From assembly GCF_002252985.1 (NCBI RefSeq), contig NZ_NHPJ01000050.1:1-44632 (forward strand): a DNA stretch of 44,632 nucleotides, written 5' to 3'. Below the pieces are notes generated by a model that saw only the letters and a list, made by a program, of their open reading frames with translations, was not told the DNA's origin and searched no databases. Position 1 is the first letter of the stretch, and each line of letters begins with the position of its first letter. Shown here piece by piece: positions 8,415 to 15,967 of the stretch. Both the position numbers and the translations under genes were made by a program. This stretch comes from Halorubrum halodurans (lineage in GTDB: Archaea > Halobacteriota > Halobacteria > Halobacteriales > Haloferacaceae).

Positions 8415-10070
8415 TCACCGATCGACCTCCCCCATGATCGTGTCCAGACTCCCGAGCGAGGCGATCAGGTCCGGGATCGCCTCGCCATCGGCCATCTCCG
8501 GGAGCGCCTGGAGGTTCGAGAAGGAGGGGCCGCGGATCTTGAAGCGGGCGGGTTTGTCGGTGCCGTCCGACCGGATGTAGATGCCGAGTTCGCCCTTGGC
8601 GGCCTCGACGGCGCGGTAGATCTCCGTATCGTCGTCGGGGCGGAGCGTCCGCGGGACGTTGGCCTGGATGGTTCGTTCGTCCTCGGGCCAGTCCTCGAGC
8701 AGGTCGACGCACTGTTCGATGATCTTCGCGGACTCCTCGACCTCGCGCATCCGGACCAGCAGCCGCGAGTAGTTGTCACAGCCGTCCTCGGTCACCACGT
8801 CCCAGTCGAGCTCGTCGTAGTAGCCGTACGGGTCGTCGCGACGCAGGTCGTAGTCGACGCCCGACCCGCGGAGCACCGGCCCCGTACAGCCGTAGTCCTT
8901 CGCGACCGCCGGCGGGAGGACCCCGGTGTCGATGGTCCGCAGCTGGAGGATCTCGTTGCGGGTGAGCAGATCGTGGTACTCCTCGAGTCGTCGCGGGAGC
9001 CCGTCGAGGAACTCGTGGATCCGCGAGAAGAACTCCTCGCGGGGCTCGGGCAGGTCCCAGACGACCCCGCCGAGCCGGAAGTAGTTGAACATCAGCCGCT
9101 GGCCCGTCAGGTCCTCGAGGATCTCCTGGACGCGCTCGCGTTCCTGGATGGCGTACATGAACGTCGCCGTGAAGTCGCCGATCACGTCGAGCGCGTACGC
9201 CCCCATCGCGAGCATGTGCGAGAGGATCCGGCTGAACTCCGCGCTCATCGTCCGGATCACCTGCGCGTACTCGGGGACGTCGACGTCCGCGAGGTCCTCG
9301 GCCGCCCGCGCGTACGCCCACTCGTTGAGCAGGCCGGCGCCGCCCCAGTCCCACCGGTCGGGGTACGGCATGATCTGGTGGCGGTAGGTGCCCGACTGGG
9401 CCATCTGCTCCTCACAGCGGTGGATGTAGCCGATGTCCGGCTCCACGCCGACCACGTCCTCCCCGTCGAGCGTGACCTGGAGGTGGAGGACGCCGTGGGT
9501 CGCCGGGTGGTGCGGGCCGACGTTGAGGAGCATCGTGTCGCTCCCGGTCGCCGTCGACGATCCGGGTTCGACGGGCTCGTTCTCGGAGAGCGTGACGATC
9601 TGCGGGCGGTCCTCGTCGTAGTCCATCGAGAGCGGGTGTCCCTGCCACGTCTCGGGCAGCAGGATCCGCCGGAGGTCGGGATGGTCGTCGTACTCGATCC
9701 CGATCAGGTCGTACGCCTCCCGCTCGTGCCAGTCCGCCGTGCGGAACACCGCCTCGCCCGACTCCGAGACCGGACGGTCCTTGTCCGCCGGCACGACGAC
9801 GCTCACCTCCCGCGTCGGGTCGTCGAACGAGCGGAGGTGATAGATCGTCTCGTACCGGTTCTCGTACTCCTGGGCGGTCACGCAGGCGAGGTGGTCGTAG
9901 CCGGCTCGCTCCTTCAGCGTCGAGAGGGTCTCCTGGACCGCGTCCGGGCGGACGCGGACGGCGGGCGCGTTCAGGTGCGTCTCGCGGCCGACGATCTGTT
10001 CCTCGATCGCCGAGAACGGGTCCCGCTCCGCGTCGGCTGCGACAGCCTCGCTCGTCGCGTCGATCGACAT
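8415..10070 (-). CDS. nuoCD: NuoCD: fused subunits C and D of NADH-quinone-oxidoreductase-type complex I
   Basis: A 551-aa fusion. NuoC (30-kDa) occupies about residues 20-175 and contains the hallmark HEREAYDLIGIEYDDHPDLR and ILLPETWQGHPL. NuoD (49-kDa) runs from about 185 to the end, with NVGPHHPATHGVLH, the quinone-site loop DIGYIHRCEEQM, and the end motif FKIRGPSFSNL. All blocks are intact, so it looks functional. Haloarchaeal complex I lacks NADH-input subunits and probably takes electrons from another donor. No nuoA, B, H-N gene is present on either side. The ATG at 10070 is chosen because the family N-terminus begins here; a shared TATA at 10123-10131 would give a leader of about 30 nt. 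Confidence 0.93.
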   Translation of the reverse strand: MSIDATSEAVAADAERDPFSAIEEQIVGRETHLNAPAVRVRPDAVQETLSTLKERAGYDHLACVTAQEYENRYETIYHLRSFDDPTREVSVVVPADKDRPVSESGEAVFRTADWHEREAYDLIGIEYDDHPDLRRILLPETWQGHPLSMDYDEDRPQIVTLSENEPVEPGSSTATGSDTMLLNVGPHHPATHGVLHLQVTLDGEDVVGVEPDIGYIHRCEEQMAQSGTYRHQIMPYPDRWDWGGAGLLNEWAYARAAEDLADVDVPEYAQVIRTMSAEFSRILSHMLAMGAYALDVIGDFTATFMYAIQERERVQEILEDLTGQRLMFNYFRLGGVVWDLPEPREEFFSRIHEFLDGLPRRLEEYHDLLTRNEILQLRTIDTGVLPPAVAKDYGCTGPVLRGSGVDYDLRRDDPYGYYDELDWDVVTEDGCDNYSRLLVRMREVEESAKIIEQCVDLLEDWPEDERTIQANVPRTLRPDDDTEIYRAVEAAKGELGIYIRSDGTDKPARFKIRGPSFSNLQALPEMADGEAIPDLIASLGSLDTIMGEVDR

Positions 10071-10120
10071 GTGTGAACCGACGCGTCCGGGATACCCGGA
10101 GCTTCTGCCGGACCAGGACG

Positions 10121-10135
10121 GGTATTTATAAGCAC
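10121..10135. promoter_or_regulatory. Shared divergent promoter between nuoCD and the HTH regulator
   Basis: TATTTATAAG at about 10123-10132 contains the near-palindrome TTATAA. It lies 27 nt from the GTG start at 10155, giving a leaderless regulator transcript, and it reads as a TATA box toward nuoCD too. One box in an 84-nt gap suggests that the regulator could control both genes. Confidence 0.45.
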
Positions 10136-10154
10136 CCGGTCGACACTGCCCGGC

Positions 10155-10823
10155 GTGAAGTATCTCCGAGTCGAGCTTCGGTACCCTCGCGAGCTCATGC
10201 ATCCGATACACCTGCTCGTCGACGAGTCCGACGCGGTCGAGCGCGACGTTCTCGTCCACGGGACGGTGCTCGACGAGCCGGACGACACCTTCCTGTTCTA
10301 CGTGGAGGGGGACATCGACGTGTACACCGACGCGCTCCGGTCCGCCGATCGGATCCGTGAGTTCGAGGTCACGCGGATCGACGAGACGGGCTACTACGTG
10401 TTTCTCACCCAGCGACGCGACCCGGTCGACGACGCGATGTTCGATCCGCTCCAGCGGACCGGCGTCGTGGTCGTCCCGCCGATCGACTTCCGGCCGGACG
10501 GGATCGCCCGCCTGACGATGGTCGGAACCGGCGAGCCGCTCCGGAACGCGCTCGCGGACCTCCCGGACCCGATCGAGACCACCGTCCTCCGGGTCGGCGA
10601 GTACGACTGGCGACAGGCGGTCTTCGATCCGGATCTGACCGACCGGCAGTTCGACGCGCTCGCGGCCGCGGTCGAGAGCGGGTACTACGACTCGCCTCGA
10701 CGGGCCACCGTCGAGGAGGTGGCCGACCGGATCGACGCCGCGCCGAGCACCGCCTCCGAGCACCTCCGAAAGGCCGAGTCGGCCGTGATGGCCGCGTTCA
10801 TGGACCTGCGCGAGGTGTCGTGA
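10155..10823 (+). CDS. Bacterio-opsin-activator-type HTH transcriptional regulator
   Basis: A 222-aa protein with an N-terminal beta-rich region (residues 1-150, starting MKYLRVELRYP) and a C-terminal helix-turn-helix. The end matches the HTH-10 family: LTDRQFDALAAAVESGYYDSPRRAT, then EVADRIDAAPSTASEHLRKAE and a final helix. Members of this family act as haloarchaeal transcription regulators. No PAS or GAF sensor is present. GTG is the start; the TATA at 10123-10131 makes the message leaderless. Divergence from nuoCD suggests a local target, an inference from context only. Confidence 0.87.
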   Translation: MKYLRVELRYPRELMHPIHLLVDESDAVERDVLVHGTVLDEPDDTFLFYVEGDIDVYTDALRSADRIREFEVTRIDETGYYVFLTQRRDPVDDAMFDPLQRTGVVVVPPIDFRPDGIARLTMVGTGEPLRNALADLPDPIETTVLRVGEYDWRQAVFDPDLTDRQFDALAAAVESGYYDSPRRATVEEVADRIDAAPSTASEHLRKAESAVMAAFMDLREVS

Positions 10824-10834
10824 GGGCCGGCCGA

Positions 10835-10878
10835 CGGGGGCTCGGCGACGCCCCCGGCCGGGCGGGGGGCTGCCCGGC
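10835..10878. terminator. Tandem GC-rich hairpins between convergent genes
   Basis: Two perfect 7-bp stem-loops lie back to back: CGGGGGC/GCCCCCG (10835-10841 with 10850-10856) and GCCGGGC/GCCCGGC (10857-10863 with 10872-10878). They fill the 64-nt gap between the stops of the HTH regulator and the ThuA-like gene. No T-run follows, so termination is a positional inference. Confidence 0.35.
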
Positions 10879-10887
10879 ACGACGCGG

Positions 10888-11631
10888 TCAGTGAACCGTC
10901 CGGTCGTCGCTCGTGTCGATCCCCTCGATCGGGTCGGCGTTCCCGAACTCGGGCGTCGGTCCGTCGCCGGGAGCGGCCCACTCGACGGCGTTACGGAGCA
11001 CGCGCCGAACGTCGTCGTCGTGGTAGATCGGGTACGTCTCGTGGCCCGGCCGGAAGTAGAACACCCGGCCGTTCCCGCGCCGGTAACAGCAGCCGGAGCG
11101 GAACACCTCGCCGCCGGCGAACCAGGACGTGAACACGAGCGAATCGGGCTGCGGGACGTCGAACCGCTCGCCGTACATCTCCGTCTCCTCGAGTTCGACG
11201 TACTCGCCGATCCCGTCGGCGATCGGGTGGCCGGGCTCGACCGTCCACAGCCGCTCCGTCTCGGCCGCCTCGCGCCACTTGAGCGAGCAGCTCGTGCCCA
11301 TCAGCCGCTTGAAGATCTTCGAGTAGTGCGCCGAGTGGAGCACCAGGAGCCCCATCCCGTCGAGGACGTTCTCGTGAACGCGGTCGACGACCTCGTCGCG
11401 GACCTCGTCGTGGGCGGCGTGGCCCCACCACGTGAGCACGTCGGTGTCCTCGAGGACTTCCTCCGTGAGCCCGTGGTCCGGGCCCTCGTCCAGGGTGGCG
11501 GTCCGCACCTCGTGGCCGGCCGCCTCGAACGCCTCGGCGAGCACCGCGTGGATCCCGTCGGGATACACCGCCGTGACGTCGTCGTTCGCGCGCTCGTGAC
11601 GGAACTCGTTCCAGACCGTGACGCGTGCCAT
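10888..11631 (-). CDS. ThuA-like (trehalose utilisation family) domain protein
   Basis: A 247-aa protein with a glutamine-amidotransferase-like alpha/beta fold. It starts [12 protein letters not shown], has [14 protein letters not shown] near residue 65, [14 protein letters not shown] near 95 and the late [14 protein letters not shown] block, which together define ThuA-family proteins. ThuA proteins occur in sugar catabolism operons, but no sugar genes are nearby here and the substrate is unknown. The long open frame extends to 11766, but ATG at 11631 gives the family N-terminus and has a weak minus-strand TATA-like sequence 27 nt upstream. Confidence 0.85.
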   Translation of the reverse strand: MARVTVWNEFRHERANDDVTAVYPDGIHAVLAEAFEAAGHEVRTATLDEGPDHGLTEEVLEDTDVLTWWGHAAHDEVRDEVVDRVHENVLDGMGLLVLHSAHYSKIFKRLMGTSCSLKWREAAETERLWTVEPGHPIADGIGEYVELEETEMYGERFDVPQPDSLVFTSWFAGGEVFRSGCCYRRGNGRVFYFRPGHETYPIYHDDDVRRVLRNAVEWAAPGDGPTPEFGNADPIEGIDTSDDRTVH

Positions 11632-11796
11632 GGGAACCGTCCCGACCGGACGGACTTGTAGGCTCGCATCCCCGGCGGTCGGTCGACGGATCCGCCCCGT
11701 GATCCTCGGGCGGCGAGACCTCCGAGGGACGGCCGACCGTGGGACGGGAATGTCACGTAGCGACACATTTTATCGCTCCAGGCACGTATCCGTGCC

Positions 11797-13737
11797 ATGC
11801 AGAGCGAGTATCGGGAGCGACTGTATCAGCTGTTTCTGACGTCCGACGCCGATACTGAAGCCGCCATCGAGCGTGCGCTCGACCTCGGGAGGGAGTATCT
11901 CGATCTGCCGCTCGGATTCGTCACCGAGATCGAGGAGGGGACGCAGTCGATCGCCCACGTCGTCGGGGAACACGACCTGATCGTGCCGGGAAACCGGTGT
12001 CCCCTCGACGAGGCCTACTGTCGGCGGACCATCGAGATCGACAGCGCGTTGGCCGTCCAGGACGCCTCGGCGTCGCAGGCGATCAGCGAGCGCGCACGCC
12101 AGGTGTTCGACCTGGGGACGTACATCGGCGTGACGATCCACGTCCACGACGAGGGGTACGGTACCGTCTGTTTCGCGTCCGAACGGACGCGCGGCGTCGA
12201 GTTCACCGAGTCGGAGGAGACCTTCGTCGAGATCCTCGCTCGGTTGATCGGACAGGCGCTCGAACGACGGCGGTTCGAACGGGAGCTGCGTGCGAGGAAC
12301 CACCGTCTCGAACGGGAGCGGAGCCGGTTCGAGACGATCGCGGACACGACCTTCGACCTGCTCTTCAGGCTCGACGCGAACGGGCGGTTCACCTACGTCT
12401 CGTCGGCGTCGGAGCGGATCCTGGGGTACGCGCCCGAGGAGATGGTCGACGAACCCTTCAGCGAGTTCTGTACGGCGGACTCGATCGAACGGGCGATGAG
12501 CGCGTACGAGACGGTCAGCGGGGGTGACGACATCGAGGCGGTCGAACTCGACGTGTTGACGGCGGACGGCGGGACGGTCGTCCTGGAGGTGAACGGGACG
12601 CCGGCGACCGACGACGGCGACGTCGTCGGCGTCCACGGCGTCGGTCGCGACGTCACGGCCCGGAAGGAGGCCAAGCGCGAACTGGAGATCAAAGACCAGG
12701 CGATAGACGAGGCCCGCGTCGGGATCACGATCGCGGACGCGCAGCGAGCGGACAACCCGCTCGTGTACGTGAACCAAGGGTTCGAGCGGATCACGGGGTA
12801 CGACGCGGCGACCATGATCGGCCGAAACTGCCGGTTCCTACAGGGGGAGCGAACCGACGCCGAGGCCGTCTCGACGCTGGGTGAACGCATCGGTGCGGCC
12901 GAGCCGGGGACGGTCGAGCTCGTCAACTACAGGGCGGACGGGACGCCGTTCTGGAACGAGGTTCGCGTCACGCCCGTCACCGACGACGCCGGCGGCGTGA
13001 CGCACTTCCTCGGAATCCAGACCGACGTCACCGAACGGAAGCGGTCCGAGCGACTGGTCCAGGTGCTCAACCGCGTGCTCCGTCACAACCTCCGGAACGA
13101 CATGGGGGTGATCCAGGGGCTCGGTGAACTGCTCGGGAGCGACCCCGACGAGGCCGCAGCGATCGGGAGCACGATCGAGACGAAGGCGGCGGAACTGCTG
13201 GAGTTGAGCGAGACGGCCCGCGAACTCGAGGAGGCGGCGAACCGGAGCGCGACCCCGTCGCGTCTCGATCCGGAGCCGCTGCTCGCCGAGATCGCTTCCC
13301 GGTACCGTCGGGAGTATCCGGACGCGACGGTGGACGTGCGGATACGGACCGATCGGGACGTCTGTGCCGGGACCGAACTACGGAGGGCCGTCTCCGAACT
13401 GCTCGAGAACGCGCTCAAACACGGCGGGTCGTCGGATCCGCGGGTCACGGTCACGGTGGAGGCGGACGGCGAGTGGGTCGTGTTGTCCGTCGAGGACGAC
13501 GGCCCCGGCATCGACGAGATGGAGGCGGCGGTCATCTCGAAGGGGGAGGAACGCGCCCTCGAACACGGGTCGGGGCTCGGACTGTGGTTGGTCAACTGGA
13601 TCGTGACGCGGTACGGCGGTTCGTTCCAGATCGGGTCGACCAGGGAGGGCTCCCGCGCGACGATACGGCTGCCCGAGATCGCCGACGACCAGTCGGTCGA
13701 CGCCGCGGCGAAGCGTCCGACGATCCTGTTCTGGTGA
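11797..13737 (+). CDS. GAF-PAS-LOV sensor histidine kinase (candidate blue-light receptor)
   Basis: A 646-aa soluble kinase. A GAF domain (about 15-160) is followed by a PAS domain (about 180-285) and a second PAS (about 300-415) that reads as a true LOV domain. Cys345 lies in GRNCRFLQG, the site that forms the flavin adduct in LOV proteins. The flavin-contacting residues Asn377 (NYRADG), Asn387 (FWN) and Gln408 (GIQTD) are all kept. The kinase core has His430 in LRHNLRND and an ATPase with ENALKHG, EDDGPGID and GSGLGLWLV. TTTTAT at 11768-11773 gives a leaderless start. No response regulator is linked. Confidence 0.9.
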   Translation: MQSEYRERLYQLFLTSDADTEAAIERALDLGREYLDLPLGFVTEIEEGTQSIAHVVGEHDLIVPGNRCPLDEAYCRRTIEIDSALAVQDASASQAISERARQVFDLGTYIGVTIHVHDEGYGTVCFASERTRGVEFTESEETFVEILARLIGQALERRRFERELRARNHRLERERSRFETIADTTFDLLFRLDANGRFTYVSSASERILGYAPEEMVDEPFSEFCTADSIERAMSAYETVSGGDDIEAVELDVLTADGGTVVLEVNGTPATDDGDVVGVHGVGRDVTARKEAKRELEIKDQAIDEARVGITIADAQRADNPLVYVNQGFERITGYDAATMIGRNCRFLQGERTDAEAVSTLGERIGAAEPGTVELVNYRADGTPFWNEVRVTPVTDDAGGVTHFLGIQTDVTERKRSERLVQVLNRVLRHNLRNDMGVIQGLGELLGSDPDEAAAIGSTIETKAAELLELSETARELEEAANRSATPSRLDPEPLLAEIASRYRREYPDATVDVRIRTDRDVCAGTELRRAVSELLENALKHGGSSDPRVTVTVEADGEWVVLSVEDDGPGIDEMEAAVISKGEERALEHGSGLGLWLVNWIVTRYGGSFQIGSTREGSRATIRLPEIADDQSVDAAAKRPTILFW

Positions 13738-13837
13738 GCCGTCCTCTCGTGTCCGGGAACCGGGGCGGTTCGTCGAGAACGCCGCCGGGCCGTGGAGAGC
13801 GCTCTCGCGGGCGTCACTCGGCTCCGCGTTCGGCAGG

Positions 13838-13887
13838 TATATGCCGTCTGCTTGGTAAGTGATACCACGCCACGTCAGACGGCGTGG
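13838..13887 (+). promoter_or_regulatory. Promoter and inverted-repeat operator of the SDR gene
   Basis: A TATA-like GTATATG lies at about 13838-13844. A perfect 7-bp inverted repeat, CCACGCC (13865-13871) with GGCGTGG (13881-13887) around a 9-nt spacer, covers the expected transcription start. This is a good position for a repressor site. The GTG at 13884 falls inside the right arm, which favours the ATG at 13899 as the start. Confidence 0.4.
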
Positions 13888-13898
13888 CGGGTGATATC

Positions 13899-14654
13899 AT
13901 GAACGGAATACAGGACGGAGTGGCGGTCGTCACCGGCGGCGGCTCGGGGATCGGTCGACAGTCGTCGATTCGCTTCGCCGAGGCGGGAGCGGCGGTCGTC
14001 GTCGCCGACGTCGACGAGGACGGCGGCCACGAGACGGTCGAGACGATCGAGGACGCCGGCGGCGAGGCGACGTTCGTCAGGACGGACGTCACCGACTCCG
14101 ACGACGTCGACGCGATGGTGCGGACGGCGATCGACGAGTACGGCGGGCTCGACTTCGCACACAACAACGCCGGCATCGCCGACGAGGGGACCCGTCTCGC
14201 CGAGTACGACGAGGCGGAGTGGGACCGAATGATCGACGTGAACCTGAAGGGGGTCTGGCGGTGTCTGAAAGCCGAGATACCGGAGATGGTCGACCGCGGC
14301 GGCGGAGCCGTCGTGAACACCTCCTCGGTCGCCGGCGTGAGCGCGAACGGGAGCGCACACTACGCCGCCAGCAAACACGGCGTCATCGGACTGACCCGAC
14401 GGGCGACGGTCGACTACGCCGACGACGGGATCCGCTTCAACGCCGTCTGCCCCGGCGTCATCGACACGCCCATGGTCCAGCAGGCGGGCGAGGACAACGC
14501 CGAGGAGTTGGATCGCATCACCGCGGGGATCCCCGCGGGCCGGCTCGGCGACCCGCGAGAGATAGCCGACACCGTCGTCTGGCTCTGTTCCGAGGACGCC
14601 TCGTACGTGATGGGACAGCCGATAATCGTCGACGGCGGGCTGCTCGCCCAGTAG
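13899..14654 (+). CDS. Short-chain dehydrogenase/reductase (SDR)
   Basis: A 251-aa classical SDR. The nucleotide-binding loop TGGGSGIG is at about 13-20, followed by an acidic VVVADVDE strand that favours NAD(H). NNAG is near 90, and the catalytic Ser-Tyr-Lys set has Tyr155 and Lys159 in YAASK. The C-terminus ends VDGGLLAQ, as in 3-ketoacyl-reductase-like members. The substrate cannot be told from the sequence. An in-frame GTG at 13884 would add five residues. Confidence 0.9.
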   Translation: MNGIQDGVAVVTGGGSGIGRQSSIRFAEAGAAVVVADVDEDGGHETVETIEDAGGEATFVRTDVTDSDDVDAMVRTAIDEYGGLDFAHNNAGIADEGTRLAEYDEAEWDRMIDVNLKGVWRCLKAEIPEMVDRGGGAVVNTSSVAGVSANGSAHYAASKHGVIGLTRRATVDYADDGIRFNAVCPGVIDTPMVQQAGEDNAEELDRITAGIPAGRLGDPREIADTVVWLCSEDASYVMGQPIIVDGGLLAQ

Positions 14655-14833
14655 CGGCGGACGCTCGACCGACGTGCGTGCGCGGCCGTCGGCGTGGTCG
14701 ACCGGCGACCGCGCTCCGGGAGTGCCGTCGTCCCGGCCCCCGTCGGCGACGAGGTCGCCCTGGCGACGGTGCGCCACCGCACGGGAGGTCGGCGTCGATC
14801 GACCGGGAACCGAAAATCTCGACCGGATCTCGC

Positions 14834-15592
14834 CTACTCCGGGTCGGCGTAGACGATCTGCATCGGGAGCCCCGCCTCGTCTCGTGGGATCGACTCCACG
14901 CCGTCCTCCGCGTGGTCGAGGACCCGTTCGAAGTCGCCGTCGGCGACCTTCGCGGCGAGCGCGAGCACCATCGCATCCAGGAGGTCGTCGCGGTTCGCGT
15001 TTCCGATGCGCCGCGCCCACGGTGGTTGACCGTCGATGTATCTCTCGACGAACCCGTCGTAGACGCCGTCGGCGCTCGCGTCGGTCCCCTCGAGGAGTTC
15101 CCGTCGCCTACTGAGTCCGTCGTCCTCGTGTTTCGAGGGGAGGCCCTCCTCCGCGAACGCCTCGAAACACACCTCCGGATGCGATTCCAACATCGTCTTC
15201 CGCGCTTCCGTGACGTCTCTGAGGAGGCGATCGACCTCCCGAATCCGCGGGATCAGCCCCCACACCTGGCTCGACAGGCTGTCGTCGCGAGCATCGCGGT
15301 TCGCCCGCCTCGCGTCGTCGTACGTGTCGGCCTCGACCGCGTCGCGGCACGGCGTCCAGAAGACGCTTCGGGCGCGGTCCGAACCGAGGAACTCCTTCGC
15401 ACCCCGATCACACCCCCGGCGCTCCGACTCGGGGAGCCCGATCGGAACGTCGACCAGGATCGATTCGGCATCGTGATGGTCGAACCAGACGCTGTGTATC
15501 GAGGGAGACATCCGCGCCGTCCACTCGCCGTCGTCGATCGCTACCGTAAGCCATCCACGGGACGCCCAGTCGACTCCGACATAGGAGGCCAT
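14834..15592 (-). CDS. DUF429 family protein (predicted RNase H-like fold)
   Basis: A 252-aa protein starting YVGVDWASRGW, the first strand of an RNase H-like fold carrying a conserved Asp (Asp8). Other family blocks are VDVPIGLPESERRGCDRGAKEFLG and SSQVWGLIPRIREVD, and LESHPEVCFEAFA supplies more acidic residues. The function of DUF429 is not established; a nuclease role is predicted from the fold. A minus-strand TTTAG at 15618-15622 gives a leaderless ATG at 15592. It flanks the integrated element on its left. Confidence 0.85.
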   Translation of the reverse strand: MASYVGVDWASRGWLTVAIDDGEWTARMSPSIHSVWFDHHDAESILVDVPIGLPESERRGCDRGAKEFLGSDRARSVFWTPCRDAVEADTYDDARRANRDARDDSLSSQVWGLIPRIREVDRLLRDVTEARKTMLESHPEVCFEAFAEEGLPSKHEDDGLSRRRELLEGTDASADGVYDGFVERYIDGQPPWARRIGNANRDDLLDAMVLALAAKVADGDFERVLDHAEDGVESIPRDEAGLPMQIVYADPE

Positions 15593-15619
15593 ACGATCAC
15601 TGACACGGGGAGTGACCTA

Positions 15620-15641
15620 AACCCGACCTTCCGGTCGGGTT
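15620..15641. promoter_or_regulatory. 9-bp stem-loop next to the DUF429 promoter
   Basis: AACCCGACC (15620-15628) and GGTCGGGTT (15633-15641) are perfect inverted arms around TTCC. It overlaps the upstream edge of the TATA-like box of the DUF429 gene, so an operator is possible. It could instead be a hairpin marking the end of a transcript from the right. Confidence 0.35.
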
Positions 15642-15801
15642 CACGCCCGGTAGCCGTCGCTCATCGCACGCACACCCGAGATCGGGGACCGTCGGACGTG
15701 ACGTACATCGCGCCGAACGGACCGTCCACCGCTCCGATGACGGACTTGTCCTTCGTCGAGGACTTGCCACCGAGAAGTGATGAGTTAGAGTCAAAACCGC
15801 C

Positions 15802-15819
15802 ATGGGGCCGGAGGGATTT
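15802..15819. repeat. Left attachment site: copy of the tRNA-Trp 3' end
   Basis: These 18 nt are identical to 18371-18388, which encode the acceptor 3' strand and part of the T arm of tRNA-Trp. Similarity resumes after a 2-nt insertion (GGAACCCC against GAACCCC). A tRNA 3'-end direct repeat beside a tyrosine integrase gene is the usual mark of a site-specific integration. Confidence 0.8.
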
Positions 15820-15967
15820 AGGAACCCCCTCCGCCTCGACAAGCGCTGAACCGCACGAAAACAGCGCGTCTCGGCGGGCACAACTGATACCAGGGGGATC
15901 GGAATCCCGCAAATTCGTCCACGCGAGCGATGATCGCAGACCCATCGTCCGGCGATTGGAGCGATCA

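Larger units (their letters stand above)
15593..15967. other. Intergenic region of 375 bp upstream of the integrase
   Basis: It holds the DUF429 promoter and stem-loop at its left end, the tRNA-Trp-derived attachment repeat at 15802-15819, and a degenerate tRNA-Trp-like stretch at about 15883-15935. An in-frame ATG at 15737 would extend the integrase leftward through the attachment repeat, but that part lies outside the element, so it is unlikely to be the natural start. No clear TATA box for the integrase is seen. Confidence 0.5.

Noticed and set aside
10071..10880. 821-aa reading of NuoCD
   Set aside because: The extension is antisense to the HTH regulator and bears no NuoC similarity; the family N-terminus begins at 10070.
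15802..15900. A second functional tRNA-Trp gene at the left end
   Set aside because: Only the 3' acceptor/T-arm segment is intact; the remainder is degenerate, with no 5' half, so it is an attachment remnant.
14219..15967. In-frame leftward extension of the integrase ORF to 14219 (918 aa in total)
   Set aside because: It runs antisense through the DUF429 gene, overlaps the SDR gene in another frame and crosses the attachment site. The Arg/Pro-rich sequence shows it is a GC-rich shadow; the integrase starts at 15968.
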